Below, piece by piece: positions 1 to 11,224 of a stretch of 64,000 nt of DNA. Where the stretch lies: assembly GCA_032629725.1 (NCBI GenBank), contig JAFEVB010000001.1:372001-436000 (forward strand). Reading direction: 5' to 3'. The position numbers and the translations under genes are program-made. Origin of the DNA: Gremmenia infestans (taxonomy: Eukaryota; Ascomycota; Leotiomycetes; Helotiales; Hamatocanthoscyphaceae). A model generated the notes under the pieces. It was not told the origin of the DNA. It was given only the letters and a program-made list of their open reading frames with translations, and ran no database searches. Within the stretch, counting starts at the first letter, position 1. Every line of letters starts with the position of its first letter.

Positions 1-903
1 TCAAGGAGGGTAGGCCAATGAAAGAAGATATACATGGGTGTGGAGATAATTCGGTATGACATGTTATGACATGCACGGTCTTTACGACTCGCCAATGAGT
101 GAATGAGTAGGTCGAGACTAGAATTGTGTGGAAGAGAATATGAAGGCATGTGAGAGAGAGAGAGAGAGAGAGAGAGAAAGATACCTACCTAGGAAAGTGA
201 AGAACAATTCGACATTCCATTTTAGTCGCAACCTGCTTCAATCGGGATGCAAATTGATTATTCACTGATAATCAGTGAGGCGCAAACATGCAGGTTGCCG
301 ATTGCCGATTGCAGAAGAATCCGGTACCGCAGTGGTTCGTGCAACAGACGCTTCCGAGGTAATGGGCTGACATGACCGATGAAAGTGAGTCTGGGTGAAG
401 AGCGATGCCGCCGATTCGGAGAGCCTCTTCGGCAACAATCGAGTCAAGCCAAAGTAGAGTTACCGGATGACGGCATTGTGCTGCCGCTAGGATACTACGG
501 GTTAGTGGCATACTACGCATTATCGATGCATCTCGATTAGAAGTAGAAAAGAGGAAGCTCTCGCTCTAGAAAAGGAAGAGAAGATTTTTTGGAAAAAAGA
601 AGGCGAGAATCTTCCGAAAGTCATCTGTGGCACGTGATATCAACACTTGTCTTGTACTCGAGTATAATAGGGTTGGGAACCAACGGCTGCTAATCAATTG
701 ACCTGTCAGATTCGCAATCTTCAGCTGATAATCAGACGTTCATGTCCTTGTACTCATGCATACCTAAGCATCTCTACATGCGCTTCTCTACGAACACCAA
801 TGACTCTTATTACGAGCATGAACGCATGCGCATAGCTGAATAACGAACGGTAAGAAACAAACATCTCATCTCATCTTCCCCTCCCCAACTGCTTCATCCC
901 AAA
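1..903. other. Intergenic, upstream of GFA gene
   Basis: No coding sequence can be supported here. A GA dinucleotide microsatellite lies at about 151-177. The last 60 bases before the GFA start codon are pyrimidine-rich, as in many fungal leaders. Confidence 0.6.
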
Positions 904-1995
904 ATGACGACAGGAACAATCGCCGCAACCTGCGCCTGCAAGGCCTTCACCTACGCCATCACCTTTCCTCCCTCCTCCCTACCATACCCCCACGCTCTCT
1001 GCCTCTGCAACAGCTGTCGTCGTCTCACTGGCTCCTGCGGCACCTCCTACATCACCATCCCCGCAACCCACTCCATCGAGCCCGCAAATTACAACCTCAC
1101 ATCCTACAACACATCCGACCATCTTACGCGCTATTTTTGCTCAACATGCGGTGCGCATGTGCTCATTTATCGCGCTGAGAGCAAGACTTGGGCTCTTACC
1201 ACGGGCACATGGGATCGTACGGAGGGTGTTGTGGAGTGGACTGGTTGTAAATGGGTGCAAGGTACGTTAGATGGTGGGGTGAGTGTTTGGCTCGGGGGAA
1301 TTGGAGGGAAGGATGGAACGAAGAGGCCTTTGAAGAAGTGGGTATTAGCTGATGAAGAAGAAAGCGGGGATGGGGAACTTGTCCCTGATGGCACATTAGA
1401 AACTCTCCCACCGGACAAAAAGAGGAATTCGGATAAGTTGAAGGCACAGTGTCATTGCGGTGGCGTCAAATTCTACATCACTCGTCCAGATGAAGGTTCC
1501 AAGGCCGTTCGCGCCCCATTTCCAGATTTAATGGCTGCGCGTCATAGCCATTCGCCGGCGAATCCGGAGAATGAGACGTGGTGGCTACGGAGTAATGATA
1601 CGAAATACCTAGCTGGGACTTGCACTTGCACGTCTTGTCGTCTTTCCTCTGGGTGTGAGATTCAGCCTTGGGCGTTTATACCAGACTGCAATATCTTCCA
1701 AGAGGACGGCAAGGCTTTAGATTTCCACATGGGGACTTTGAAAAGGTACGACAGCTCGAAGAACATTTTTCGGGAGTTCTGCGCGGTTTGTGGAGCTACG
1801 GTTTTCTGGCATAGTACAGAGAGGCCGGGGTTGATGGATATTAGTGTTGGCTTGCTTGATCCTGAAGAGGGAGCTAGGGTCGAGAGTTGGTTGGAGTGGT
1901 GGACTGGCAGAGTGAGTTTTGAGGAATTGGCCGTAAGTAGGAGTCTTGTTGCCAGCTTGATGGATGGATTGAAGAATTGGAACCAGAACGGTTGA
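904..1995 (+). CDS. Tandem GFA/CENP-V-domain protein
   Basis: Single-exon protein of 363 residues with two copies of the GFA (glutathione-dependent formaldehyde-activating, PF04828) zinc-binding fold. The first copy shows C10-x-C12, then CLCNSC at residues 33-38 and a YFCSTCGAH motif. The second copy (about residues 180-340) repeats this as CHCGG, CTCTSC and FCAVCGATVFW. These paired cysteines are the zinc ligands of the family. Family members are annotated as S-hydroxymethylglutathione synthase-like, but most fungal ones have no proven substrate, so I do not claim formaldehyde chemistry. No signal peptide or membrane segment is visible, so it is probably cytosolic. The ATG sits right after a CT-rich leader. 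It is isolated from its neighbours and looks intact. Confidence 0.9.
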   Translation: MTTGTIAATCACKAFTYAITFPPSSLPYPHALCLCNSCRRLTGSCGTSYITIPATHSIEPANYNLTSYNTSDHLTRYFCSTCGAHVLIYRAESKTWALTTGTWDRTEGVVEWTGCKWVQGTLDGGVSVWLGGIGGKDGTKRPLKKWVLADEEESGDGELVPDGTLETLPPDKKRNSDKLKAQCHCGGVKFYITRPDEGSKAVRAPFPDLMAARHSHSPANPENETWWLRSNDTKYLAGTCTCTSCRLSSGCEIQPWAFIPDCNIFQEDGKALDFHMGTLKRYDSSKNIFREFCAVCGATVFWHSTERPGLMDISVGLLDPEEGARVESWLEWWTGRVSFEELAVSRSLVASLMDGLKNWNQNG

Positions 1996-3655
1996 AGGTT
2001 TCCTATCTGGCTGTGGTTGTCCGGATAGATGCTTCGAGTGTTGCTCTCGGGATACAAAGTACCACTCCAACGTCTCAGCAAACAGCAAAGCAATCTCTTT
2101 CTCTAGTAGGACCACACATTTTGCGCTTTGTACAATCCATCCTCTTCCTGTGTATTTTCGACGTTCCATCACGTTCTCTGTGTCAATCACGTTTTCAATC
2201 CCCTCAACTCTCCCGTCCGAGGTCGTGCACATTACATGACATTGTCTCGTAAAGTGTGGTGCTTACTCGGCCTTTTATCAATCAATCAATCAATTAATCA
2301 ATCAATTTCCTACAGACAGACAGCACGAGAAAGATCATATACACGAAGTTATGGGAATAAAAATATCACACTAGCCCCCCTTACACACTCCACTCCCGTT
2401 CCCGCATACTTTGATCCAACGTCTTCATTCCTACCTATCTAGCACACACATTACACATTACACCCCTCTTTCCCTTGACCTTCCCCTTCCCCTTCCCCAA
2501 CATAACATCACATCACCAAAACACAAGCTCTAAAAACACTTATCCTGACTCATCTGGGTCTTGCGTGCGGGGTTCGTGGGACTGCTTCCTTGCTTACTCG
2601 GTATTGTATTGTTCTCCTTGGCTATTACGCCCGCCGATATGGGGACTGCGGAGAGAGATGGAGCATTGAGCAATGAAGAGAAGGCAGACGGACGAACGTG
2701 TTCTTTACTGTGAGTGAGTAGGTTCTGCTATGAGGTGCATAAGTTGCTGTAGTGAATGAATGGATGGATGGCTTTGTTGGCTGGCTTTTGTGGATGTCGC
2801 GTCTATCTGGGAACTGGGGAAGATTGCATGCATCTACTGCGCGTACTGTACTGAGTAGGTCCTCCTCCCTTACCTATGTCCCATCTACGCATCGCATCAC
2901 AACAGCCGTGCTCCGTACAGTAGCAAAACTGTACTATACTGTATAGTAAGGGCAATACAATATTCGCGGATTCTATTTGGTTCAATGGACGACGCCGCGC
3001 CGCCGGCGTGGCCGATCAAGGAGGAAGAGGGAAAAGGTATCATAGGGTTGCCGAATAATGGAGCTTGAATGAAGAGGAAGGAAACAACTGAGTGGAGTAA
3101 AGGTAGAGATGATGGGCTTTTTGTGGTTCGTTGGAAAGGATGGGATGGGTGATGGAAAGGAGCAAGCGAGCGAGCGATGGAGTGGCGACATCTTGGAGGA
3201 AAGTTTACGGTATAGTATTTTGAGGTACGCACGCAAAGTTCTACGATTTTTCAATACGTACGATCTCTATTCCGCCATCCTTTTCTTACCTAAGTTTCCA
3301 CATACATGCAGGCAGGCTTGCCTTCTAGTTATTAACTCTCATGAATTAGGAGACGTCTATTACTTGAACCATTCAAGACACGATTATCACATACTATGTC
3401 TAATATGAGAAACGCAGACGCGCTTCGGCAAGGCCATAACGCTACTGTGGATTATGAACTCAGCGTGCGTATATTTTTGATTCAAGAGATACGTATGATC
3501 CTTGGGATCTTTTGCTCGAATACTTAAATATAGATATGGAGTATTACGGAGTACGGAGTAGGCATAAGTATGGTCTTACATTTTAATTATTGATCACGTC
3601 TATCCTATCACGTCGAGATTACTTTACAAGTATCTTCTTACTTGGTCTATTCATT
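1996..3655. other. Intergenic with simple repeats
   Basis: No gene is supported. A CAAT tetranucleotide run lies at about 2278-2308 and a CTTCCC run at about 2480-2500. The short open frames here lack conserved domains and are probably chance. Confidence 0.5.
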
Positions 3656-4778
3656 ATGGCGACTTTTCCTATCCCACTCCTTAATGCTTCTCTATTTATC
3701 CAGGGCATTAAGTCCCAAAAACTTCACTTTGCTAATGACTTGATGGCTGGTTTCAAACGATATGACTTTGTCAAGTTGATCAATCATGAGATCCCCAAAG
3801 AAACGGTTGCGGAGGTTTTCAATTGGGTTTGTAGGTTTCTGTCCTGGTCAAATAGTCATTGCAAACCCCACAAATATATAGAGCAAGAAGTTTTTCAAAC
3901 TGTCTGCAGAATCCAAAAAGGCAATTCTCCATCCTCCTGGTCCAGATCCACAGCGTGGTTACATACAGTGCGCTAGGTACGGAAAACTAGCCCCAAGACC
4001 AGATCTCAAGATTCAAGGGTAAGTTTATATTCCGGACCATGACACACATTTATAGCCCTACATTTAACGCCCTCATGTTCCACACGACAGCTCTTCTAAC
4101 TTTATGGGCAGGAAAACTTTGACCAACGACCCGCCAGCGACCTCCAATATCCGAACCGATGGCCATCCGAAGAAGAACTGCCCGGATTTCGAACCTTGCT
4201 GGAATCGTATTTCATCACCTGCGAGCGCATCGTACTGTACCTCATGTCCGCACTCGAGCTCGCCATGGGTCTCCCCGCACACTGTTTCCACGACCGCATG
4301 CTAGCTGTTCATAGGATTGAGCTTCGCCTCAACAGATATCCCGAGATCGATATCGCGGACCTGAACAGCGGCACCGTCAGCCGCATCTGGCCGCATACCG
4401 ATATAGACATCATCACGCTGCTGTTCCAAGACGGCGTTGGCGGGTTGGAAATCGAGGACCCTAATAACCTTGGGCATTTTGAACCGGTCGTTCGCCAGGG
4501 CCCAACGGAGATGGTGGTGAATGTCTCTGCAACGCTGCAGCGCTGGTCTAATGATACGTTGCATGCTGGTGTGCATTAAGTTACAATCCCGCAGGGCTGG
4601 AAGGGAAAATCCAAGGGAGGAGGGGGGGGGTGGCGGAGAGGTATTCGGTGGCTTATTTGGCGAAAGCTGATCGTGAGGTGTCGGTTGGTACTTTGCTGTC
4701 ACGGCGGATGGGATTGTTAAATATAAACCCATTTCGGCATTAGAGTTTCAGCAGGAGCGATTGAGTACTGCATACTAG
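3656..4778 (+). pseudogene. Broken 2OG-Fe(II) oxygenase (isopenicillin N synthase-like)
   Basis: The sequence matches the fungal 2-oxoglutarate/Fe(II) oxygenase family (PF14226 plus PF03171). The N-terminal exon reads MATFPIPLLNAS..LINHEIPKETV. An intron at 3827-3881 joins it to SKKFFKLSAESKKAILHPPG. A second intron starts at 4019, but I find no acceptor near 4111 that keeps the frame. The C-terminal part keeps the iron-binding HTDID and the block ending TLQRWSNDTLHAG. After LHAGVH a TAA stop (4577-4579) takes the place where relatives have arginine. The expected continuation (VTIPQGWKGKSKG, then SVAYLAKADREVSVGT, then ADGIVKYKPISALEF) is still readable to about 4778 but in shifted frames, one shift being in the G run at 4618-4630. 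The gene is therefore inactive. Its 3' end faces a broken SDR gene. Confidence 0.8.
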
Positions 4779-5147
4779 AATTAGAAGGTTCATGAAGGTT
4801 CTATCACTCTTTGAATACAAAATTCTGATTCGAAATCTTTGCACTAATTGGGCTAGAATTCCACTTGCCTCTAAAGACACCACAGGCCTGCCTTGCATCT
4901 ATACCTTTAGTTTTCCTAATCTTAATATCTTATCATTGTTTTATTAACAGCAAGCGCGACCTTTGTGTTTCCAAGTATTTCTATTTCATCTAAGACGAAA
5001 TTATTCCCGGTCGAACATCTCTGCCGCCATTCGCTTTGCATTGGACCAAGGAAAACAGGATCATTCTAGTATTCTTTGCTATAAACCTGGAATGCTAAAT
5101 CCAGGCGCGCCAAAGGCCAGCCTATATGATACTTTTCGTCCGATTTC
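4779..5147. other. Convergent gap between two pseudogenes
   Basis: AT-rich spacer between the 3' ends of the oxygenase and SDR remnants. I see no gene or repeat in it. Confidence 0.5.
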
Positions 5148-6235
5148 TCAAAACCAATCTTCATTCCCATGCTGACTGATCAATCTCCCACTCATCTCCA
5201 ACGTCAACCCCTTAATCGTCTCTAAGTGATTCCTCACACTCTCCTCCGTTGTAGTGCGTCCCTGAACCTCAGGATTGTACTCGTGGAACAAGCGAGCCAT
5301 TGCTTCAACCCCAGCTCTCTTTTCAGCAGTCATTATATATTCCTACAAAATTAGGTTTCTCCTTCCCAAAATATCATTTTATTTCACAGCGAGTAATTAA
5401 CAAGGAGAGGGACTTACCTTCACCTTCATCAGTATCCACCCACCTAGAAGCTCACAGAGTCATTATTGTTTAATGAAAGAGGATCTTGGAGATCTGGAGA
5501 ATTCAAAGTCTCAGAATTTCCGAGATATTGACTCCCGGACATGTCCAAAGAAAGAAACAAAACGCCCAGAGAAGTTGCATACCCCGGACTTGACGCCACA
5601 ACAAGCACCTCCTGCTCCGCCAACTCGACCGCATACTTCGCCGCCACAAGATTCAGCATCGCCTTGCTTGCACTATAACTCAACGTATCCACCACCCTCG
5701 CCTCGCGCACAAACCTAGGATCATCCATCGCGCTGCTTACATGGACGATCTTCTTCTGTCCGCCTTTGCGAACAAGAGGGAGGAAGGTATTAGTTACATG
5801 AATGGCGCCTAGGACATTAGTATCAATGCTGTTGCGAAAGGACGCCGTTACAATTTCCACATTCTCTGGATCCGAGAGCGTTGTAGGGAGGAAGCCTTTG
5901 GTTACGGATGCAATATAGGCCCTGTTGTTGATCAAGATATCTAATCCTGCTCCTCCCGTCACGGCCTCTATTTTCTTCGCGGCTTCTTGTAGTTGGAAGA
6001 GAGATGTTATGTCGCCTTGAATGATATGTACGTTCTAGTTTGAGGCGGCGATGGCTGTAAGTTTGGGGGATGATGTGGTATTACGGACGAGTGCACAGAT
6101 GATGTTGGACGGTGTTTTGGGAGAGTTGATCGATAAGTTCGAGCTGTGCTTGTTAGCAATTTGCAAGTGAGACAAGAAAGAATGGAGATGTACCCCGAGA
6201 CCTCGGGAGGCGCCTGCTACTGCGTATGAGACCAT
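5148..6235 (-). pseudogene. Broken short-chain dehydrogenase/reductase
   Basis: NAD(P)-dependent SDR remnant (PF00106). The N-terminus MVSYAVAGASRGLG holds the glycine-rich nucleotide site. The middle has LDILINN, VHVSSAM and the catalytic YSASK. SPG then WVDTDEGE is joined across an intron of about 150 nt, and the C-terminus ends HGNEDWF. Three lesions are visible. Frame is lost just after the first intron, between LELIDQLSQN and PSNIICALVRN. A TAG stop at 6035-6037 falls between AIAASN and NVHIIQGDI, where relatives have lysine or a similar residue. The last intron joins out of frame to the EKRAGVEAMARLF segment. Substrate is unknown. It may have worked with the adjacent oxygenase in a small metabolic cluster, which is inference. 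Confidence 0.75.
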
Positions 6236-9200
6236 TTGATTTGTTTTGTTCTCCTCTTTCGAAGTTTCAAAGAATGATATTTGGTGCGGTTTGGGGTTTT
6301 CAAGATGGATAATCTGTAGATGATTCCGTGAATAGATAAACTTGAGATTTTGATGAATCGGGTGCTTCTGCGCCTTAGTCCCTGTCGAAGGATGGAACTT
6401 TAATAGTAGGACTTGACATTGCTCCTGAAGTGGCCCTTCCCGCCCCGAAAGGATCTCGCCATCCTTAGATCCGGGATAACCGAGTTGCTCAGATATATAT
6501 TTATAACCATGTGGTCCGAAATGACCCAAGATGCTAGATAGTCTAATAACAAAAGAAGTCCATATCTCTAGACTGAAACACGTTGGAGACTTTCGAACGT
6601 AGAAGGAGAAGCAAGGGAAGTATAGATATAATTTGGTATGTCTGCGGCGCGCAAAAAGATCAATACCGAAATAAAATAGTCTAGCGAGGACGGATTATTG
6701 TTTGCCTCGACGGCACTAGAGTAATAGCCTCTTTCTAGAGAGTTCCCCTTCTGAGTCCCGTTTCTTAGCTGCAAGAAACTTGTTTATAGCAACGGTGATA
6801 TCGCGCTTGCCGACCCCCAGCTACACTGGCCCTCACTTCCATCCTTAGTCGCCTTCGCCTTGTGGATCTTGATTACCTACCTGCACTGAATAAGTATATG
6901 CAAGCCGTAATAAAAGGCAATGAATGCCTTTCCCATTGACCAAGTTCTGAATGGCACTGAAGCTCGCCATGATATATCCTTCAATACAGCTATTCTAGAA
7001 AACCAAAGCCTTTTAATTGGACAAGCGATGGTACCAAGCTCGCAAAAAACGAGCCAACAATTATCGAAAAATTGAGGGCCGGAACCACTGCTAATAAGAC
7101 ACTCAGTGACCACACTACCTTAGAAGATTTGTATCCTCCTCATTGCTCAAACCATCGCAGTCAGCCGCAAAGCTTCGAGGAGATATCTGCTTTGCTTAAG
7201 AGAAGTCCCTTCTTTCGTACGAAACATTACTTCATCAAGTGGCAGGAGCTCACTAGCTAAGACACTAAGCTTTAGGCATATACTTCATTGCGGCCACTTT
7301 TTACTTTAGTAGTAGGCGGAACAATGGATGGATAAAAGATAAGCTGGTGGTGGGATGGTATGAAAGGGAAAGGAAGTCAAGTCGCGGGAAATGAAACACG
7401 ACCGCCGCAATCGAGCTCGAAGATAGCACGTTTAATAAAGACTGAGAGGCGAGGTGTGGCAGAGTCGCGATACACTTTACGCCGCCCGACGCTTAAAATA
7501 TAAATATGAGTTGACGCATACTCGTTTTGGGTGAAAGTTGTGCCTGTGAACACAACACCGTCATATATTATGTTACAACAATTGTAAATAGGTAGGAGGG
7601 TACTATGGACAAAATATGTATTAGTCAAATACCATGGTTTCAACTTCCTTGACGCCGCTAGGCAGCTGCGAAGCTTGCTATACATACTCCTTTGAGGGTG
7701 TGAAACTGGGACCTAAAAATCCTGCGACAGTAATCTTACATATGCCTCTGCATAGTATGAAACCCAACGCTTAGGGGAAACAGACAAAGCGCAAGCTAGT
7801 AAATGAAGAGTATTCAGAAAGTGAAAAGCACATGTCATGTTGGAACGAACTTTTGCAAAGAAACACGCAGAAGTTTTGTTCGGAGATTTTCTCATCTGTG
7901 ACTTGAGTTGATTATATATATTCTTCGAGACTCCTGAATAACCATTACTTATATTACGTACGGCATTCTAAAGTTATAGCTCATGCCGGGTCCGTAGAGT
8001 CTCTATCAGATTTAACTTGAGTAGACTTATGTCGAGTCCAGCCAAATATAAGCTAGCATTTTTTTACTCCCTTTTTACTCTTGCTCTTACTTTACCTCTC
8101 TTTTGCGTCCCTACCGCTCTACTTTATAGGTTTCTACGTGAGTGTAAAAATACTTAATTCAAGTTAAGTGTATACCTAGATTTGACCGACTTAACTTATT
8201 TCACATATTGCGCTGGGGGCAGTAAGCCAATACGGGTCATCAGCCAGTAAAGTAATAACTACGATGATATGTTCAGTTATACTTCTATAATACTCTCTAA
8301 TCATTTGCCAAGATTCTGCTCCCCGAAACTATGGCTGACGCTGGTTAGTGCGTAACTCTAAACCCCAGGTCCCCGAGTATCATATCATATGTTGGTGATC
8401 GCAATCAATAGTTTTTCATCCCTCTCTATTACCTGATGGCTAGTATATCTATATTCTATTCTTCGTCGAACAATTCAGTAATTCTCCGATAGCTGGGGTC
8501 AAGCTCTCAGACCGCTTGAGCGGTGTCAACACACTTGCTTTATTTAACGGGGTTAGCCGAACAGAATGTCGGGATTATTGCTGGATGGGCTAAAGATATG
8601 CATTAGTTAGGCAAACGAGATTGTGAGAGCCCTTAGATAAATACAATAATAGTGGGCAAGACCGTTGACATGTCCTAGCATATTTCTGACAGGAGTGACT
8701 AGTCTAGGATGGCATTGTTGCGGGTAACTATCGAACTCTAGCCGTTTTCTCTAGCCCTGGAAGCTCAGTTGTATTGCGCTCTTTCACTAACAATGTGGAG
8801 ACTAAGACATCTGGTGATTTCGGGGACAATACTTTTACGACTCGACGAGACGCGTCGGCAGAGCTTTGCGAACCGCATACCTGTATTGGGTTAATAGATG
8901 TATACAAGTACAACTGCCGCGTCCGCGTCCGCGTCTGCGGAATTTATCAACACCGGACCATGGGTATCCCTTGGAGGCTTGAAGAGTCGATCTCTGCTTG
9001 TAAAAAGTTAAATCCCAGCCTGAGAATATCTTCAATCCACAGTTTGGTTGATCAGTATTCTTCGGCACATGCCGCACATCATTCTAGAAGGCCTGAGCGT
9101 ACAGTACGAAACTGACTGAGATCATGAGATGTTGGAGATCCTCGAGGCTCGAGCCCGCCTGGCCGGGGACGAATCCCTTTAATATTTGATCGATACTCTT

Positions 9201-9797
9201 GGCAATAGGCGGGCAGCGTACTCGCCATTTTTTAAAAGTCTGACTGTACCACTGTTCGTACTCGATCTTTCTATGCTCTGCGTCACTTGAAGAGCTCAGA
9301 TCCGACGACTATAGAGCTCCTAAGAGGCCTGAGCTCGGAATGCTCACTCTTAAAAGCTATAAATTTTGGGGACCTATGCTAGGGTAATGAGCTAGTTAGA
9401 CCTATAGGATTCTACGTATCTACACTAAGTAGTGGATTTAGAAAAGGACAGTCAGACTTGAAAAAATGCGAGTAGACAAGTTTTAGGTTACCTGCTGTAG
9501 AAGCAGGTACCAGGCTAGGGTTACTTGATGATGTAGACTTGGAAGGGCATTTCCCTTTTACAGATTGGCTGAAGGAACCTAGGGAGTTTAGGCCAATAGG
9601 AAGGAACAATTGCCAGTCTATCCCATGATTATGTTTTGAGAAATTTGGGAATTGTCTTTAGCTTTCAAACCGTGCAAAGCTTCATTGTATATTCATTCTA
9701 TAGTAGTTCTAAATCTATAGGCTTTGTTCCCCGCGCCTTGCCTTCATCCTTCTCTACCCATATGTGAAATACACTATTATACAGTCCTGGTCGTTGC
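6236..9797. other. Gene-poor AT-rich tract
   Basis: No open frame here shows a recognisable domain or a convincing spliced model. A GCGTCC hexamer run lies near 8918-8940. Short codon-like fragments, such as one near 9130-9180, are too brief to name. TA-rich composition suits old mutated repeats. Confidence 0.45.
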
Positions 9798-11224
9798 CTA
9801 GGTGAAATTCTTTTCGGTCTTCCTGTCTACTTCATACTCTTGATCGATATGAGTCGTCACCATGATATTGTCACCCTTGCTACCCTTGGCGGCTCCTTGA
9901 TTCTTGAGAGGTTGCATCTCCAAACTGACTGAATCTACACTGCGTCCAAGACGTTCGAACTGTCCGTGGGTAACCATCGTATTAGTTCCGTAGATTTCTG
10001 GGCGGAGGCTGGGCAAGGGCTTCCCCTGTGACCGTTTCCCCGTGTTTTTCCCCATGTTACTCTGGCTCTGGGGGTCAGAGTTAGTCGACGCATGGCGGGT
10101 GAATATTTTGTTGTAGATTGGTCGCAAGACAGGGAGATTTCCGCAGACAAGGGCGATAGATAACTCGATTCCTGACCAGAGGGATCCTTGCACATCAGAC
10201 CCTGTGAGAGTTAGCCGCAATCCTATGTTCCAGCGCTGCTTGGAACGCATCTGGGAAGCGGAGACATACATGAGGGATCTGAGTAGTTGACCTGTAATAC
10301 AAGTACGTTTCGATATACTGATACAAAACAAACGCTGGTGTCATGTTAGCACAAAAAATAAATAAACCGGAAGCAGATTCTCACAATCCACCACACAAGA
10401 ATATCACTATCAACTGGAGCCTTCGAGTTAAAGAAATTTGTAGCTTCCAGAGAAATGGTACTGGCAGAGAGATGATGACGAAATCCGTAACGGTATTGAT
10501 GATACCGCATGTGAACACAGCAGCGGCGAGATCGATACATTTCCCCCCTTTAATTGTTTTGTCCCAGCTGTAGGCAAAGGGCACGCACTCGAAGATTTCG
10601 GCGATCATAAGCGCCATACTGTAACAGAACACAATGACCCAGAGTACCCAGGAGAATATCTTCAGTCTGCGACTTGCGAAAAGTCGATTATAGAGGATCA
10701 AAATCGATGCTTTGATGCAAATGATGGGTGGATTATAGAAGATTTCGAGTACAATTAAAGCCTTCGTTACTGATTAGTCTTTCCATGGTATGGTATAACA
10801 TTGAATGTGTTGAGATCTTACTTTAGTAAAGCCTTCGATATCAGTGACAAAAACGGTATGTTTCCCATATCCGTATCTCAGGCAATTGAGTTGTAGAGAT
10901 TCGTAAACGAGAAACATTCCCTATTAGACATTAAACCAACGACTTATTTATGCGTCATGCAAGTACTCACCCATCCTGCCAACATAAGGTAATCTTCCCA
11001 ATCAAACGGCAAAGACCTCATCTTCCTCGCTATGAGTCTCAGGCCCATCGTCACCGTCCCAACTGGCGACGTTTGGTGGTTAGCCAAGGGACGTTCACAG
11101 AACGGTGGGGGAAAAGAAAGTTCCTATCCAATGACCTACTAATAATCATGACAATGGTCACCCATTTGATCATCGGCCCCCTATCATCGTGCGGGCGCAG
11201 GAGCTGCTCTTCTGTACTTGACAT
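9798..11224 (-). CDS. Fungal rhodopsin-type integral membrane protein
   Basis: Six exons (11140-11224, 10971-11062, 10822-10920, 10385-10761, 10270-10334, 9798-10201) add up exactly to 373 residues. The protein belongs to the large fungal family of seven-helix Pth11/rhodopsin-like membrane proteins (PF20684). Diagnostic pieces are FDWEDYLMLAGW, an extracellular GYGKHT stretch, the NPPIICIKASILILYNRLF helix, the FECVPFAYSW loop, GGKCIDLAAAVF, and DVQGSLWSGIELSIALVCGNLPVLRP. The last helix is followed by a hydrophilic tail of about 100 residues. The start at 11224 was chosen because MSSTEEQLL leads straight into the first helix; an upstream in-frame start exists but adds non-conserved sequence. 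Ligand and signalling role are unknown. It is intact amid decayed sequence. Confidence 0.85.

Noticed and set aside
1167..2232. Minus-strand frames inside and beyond the GFA gene
   Set aside because: Shadows of the conserved plus-strand gene, with no independent support.
2278..2308. CAAT tandem run as a possible regulatory array
   Set aside because: Simple microsatellite far from any supported start codon.
8728..9115. Overlapping frames on both strands near 8.8-9.1 kb
   Set aside because: No domain, biased repeat content and no splice signals.
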